DNA from: Bacillota bacterium
GTDB lineage: Bacteria > Bacillota > Clostridia > Lachnospirales > Lachnospiraceae
Direction: 5' to 3'
DNA: 6,303 nt
NCBI GenBank assembly: GCA_023435505.1
Contig: JAEYRR010000388.1
Coordinates: 1 to 6,303, forward strand
The position numbers and the translations under genes were made by a program. Under the pieces are notes generated by a model. The model saw only the letters and a list, made by a program, of their open reading frames with translations, ran no database searches and was not told the DNA's origin. How positions within the stretch are numbered: position 1 is the stretch's first letter; every line of letters begins with the position of its first letter. This document shows positions 5,380 through 6,303 of the stretch, one piece after another.

Positions 5380-5397
5380 TTGTTAAATTTTTAACAG
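5380..5397. promoter_or_regulatory. Rex operator of adhE
   Basis: TTGTTAA-ATTT-TTAACAG matches the clostridial Rex consensus TTGTTAANNNNTTAACAA at 13 of 14 fixed positions; only the last base differs. Rex is a redox repressor that leaves DNA when NADH is high, and adhE is a classic target in Clostridia. The site lies about 25 bases downstream of the predicted transcription start, so repression would act on early elongation or promoter clearance. Confidence 0.8.
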
Positions 5398-5423
5398 ATA
5401 TAACAAATACATACACTTTTAAT

Positions 5424-5431
5424 AGGAGGAT
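5424..5431 (+). promoter_or_regulatory. Strong ribosome binding site of adhE
   Basis: AGGAGGAT matches the anti-Shine-Dalgarno sequence almost fully and ends six bases before the ATG at 5438. It is the best ribosome binding site in the window and fits a highly expressed fermentation enzyme. It fixes the start codon. Confidence 0.85.
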
Positions 5432-5437
5432 ATTAAT

Positions 5438-6303
5438 ATGGCAAAGAGAGAGCAAGTATTGCAAATCGTCGATAACGTAGAAGCGTTAATGGCTAAGATA
5501 AATGAGGTAAAAGAAGCTCAACAGATATTTTCCACATACTCACAAGAAAAAGTAGATGAGATTTTTAAGGCTGCTTCAATAGCAGCTAATAAAGAAAGAA
5601 TACCACTTGCTAAGATGGCCGTTAAAGAAACCGGGATGGGTGTTGTTGAAGATAAAGTAATAAAAAATCATTATGCAGCAGAGTATATCTATAATGCGTA
5701 TAAAGATACAAAGACCTGTGGAGTTATAGAGCAGGATCCATCCTTTGGTATTACTAAGATTGCAGAACCAATCGGATTAATTGCAGCAGTTATTCCAACG
5801 ACTAACCCAACATCAACTGCAATATTTAAAACTTTATTAGCTTTAAAAACCAGAAATGGCATCATTATCAGTCCTCACCCAAGAGCAAAAGCATCTACCA
5901 TTGCCGCCGCTAAAGTAGTTCTTGAAGCTGCAGTGGAAGCAGGAGCTCCTAAAGGAATTATCGGATGGATCGACGTTCCTAGTCTTGAGATGACGAATGA
6001 AGTTATGAAGAATGCTGATATTATTCTTGCAACTGGCGGACCTGGAATGGTTAAGTCTGCTTACTCCTCTGGAAAGCCAGCATTAGGTGTAGGTGCCGGT
6101 AACACTCCAGCAATTATTGATGAATCTGCAGATATCTTATTAGCAGTTAGCTCTATCATACATTCTAAGACCTTTGATAATGGTATGATCTGTGCGTCCG
6201 AACAATCTGTAATTATCAGTGATAAAATATATGAAAGCGTTAAGAAAGAATTTATTAGCAGAGGGTGCCATGTATGCTCTCCTGAAGAGACAGAAAAGCT
6301 AAG
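5438..6303 (+). CDS. adhE: Bifunctional acetaldehyde-CoA/alcohol dehydrogenase AdhE, 5' part (cut by window end)
   Basis: The frame is open for 288 codons and runs off the window. The visible part is the N-terminal CoA-acylating aldehyde dehydrogenase domain, which reduces acetyl-CoA to acetaldehyde with NADH; the iron-dependent alcohol dehydrogenase half would follow. Family hallmarks are VKETGMGVVEDKVIKNHYAA (62-81), IPTTNPTSTAIFK (119-131), SPHPRAK (145-151), ATGGPGMVKSAYSSGKPALG (198-217) and FDNGMICASEQS (246-257), with catalytic Cys252. The early segment, with an AdhE-like leader of about 20 residues before the NEVKEAQQ region, favours AdhE over a stand-alone EutE or MhpF type. Full-length AdhE is usually about 870 residues. 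The gene has its own promoter, Rex site and strong ribosome binding site, so it is independent of the par operon. In anaerobes it assembles into filaments called spirosomes and regenerates NAD+ by making ethanol. Confidence 0.93.
   Translation, partial: MAKREQVLQIVDNVEALMAKINEVKEAQQIFSTYSQEKVDEIFKAASIAANKERIPLAKMAVKETGMGVVEDKVIKNHYAAEYIYNAYKDTKTCGVIEQDPSFGITKIAEPIGLIAAVIPTTNPTSTAIFKTLLALKTRNGIIISPHPRAKASTIAAAKVVLEAAVEAGAPKGIIGWIDVPSLEMTNEVMKNADIILATGGPGMVKSAYSSGKPALGVGAGNTPAIIDESADILLAVSSIIHSKTFDNGMICASEQSVIISDKIYESVKKEFISRGCHVCSPEETEKL

Larger units (their letters stand above)
5014..5437. other. Non-coding region upstream of adhE
   Basis: No convincing gene lies in these 424 bases. Reading left to right they hold the par operon terminator, an AT-rich stretch, two palindromes (5182-5199 and 5215-5230), a near-consensus promoter (5320-5348), a Rex operator (5380-5397) and the adhE ribosome binding site. 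The 160 or so bases between the terminator and the promoter are long for a simple spacer, so added regulation of adhE from upstream is plausible. Confidence 0.75.

Noticed and set aside
5526..5536. DnaA-box-like TTTTCCACA
   Set aside because: It is a single near-match inside the adhE coding region. I saw no cluster of boxes or unwinding element, so there is no support for an origin in this window.

Overview
The window is low-GC, AT-rich DNA from a Gram-positive anaerobe. A Soj/Spo0J-type parAB pair with perfect parS sites, a DUF4446 gene directly behind parB, and an adhE gene with a clostridial-type Rex operator all point to Clostridia, most likely Lachnospiraceae. From memory the order resembles the origin-proximal region of Lachnoclostridium (Clostridium) phytofermentans; this is an inference that a database search would settle. 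parAB-parS usually lies near the chromosomal origin, so this is probably core chromosome, not a mobile element. I saw no IS element, tRNA, rRNA or CRISPR array.

Layout. Bases 31-70 are a strong, probably bidirectional, terminator hairpin. Bases 77-1030 (minus) encode a membrane-anchored alpha/beta-hydrolase-fold protein with a TTG start. Its Ser is retained, but the usual catalytic Asp and His positions are Cys and Glu, so it may be a pseudoenzyme. Bases 1031-1250 hold divergent promoters. Bases 1251-2607 (plus) form a two-gene operon: a sensorless cytoplasmic HisKA_3 histidine kinase and a NarL/DegU-like response regulator. Bases 2608-2796 carry two identical perfect parS sites. The first is the core of a 34-base perfect palindrome that also looks like the terminator of the two-component operon. 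The second sits just upstream of the parAB promoter. Bases 2797-5013 are the operon parA-parB-DUF4446, ending in a hairpin. Bases 5014-5437 are non-coding but structured: terminator, two palindromes, a near-consensus sigma-A promoter and a Rex operator. Bases 5438-6303 are the 5' third of adhE, cut by the window end.

How the genes work together. ParA, ParB and parS form the chromosome segregation and origin-organising system, and the DUF4446 membrane protein is co-transcribed with it. The histidine kinase and response regulator form a phosphorelay whose signal is unknown; they share the parS-bearing intergenic region with parAB. AdhE reduces acetyl-CoA to ethanol and is probably repressed by Rex when NADH/NAD+ is low. 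The most unusual items are the degenerate hydrolase, the parS/terminator overlap, and the multi-palindrome leader of adhE. I did not find a clearly new multi-gene system.
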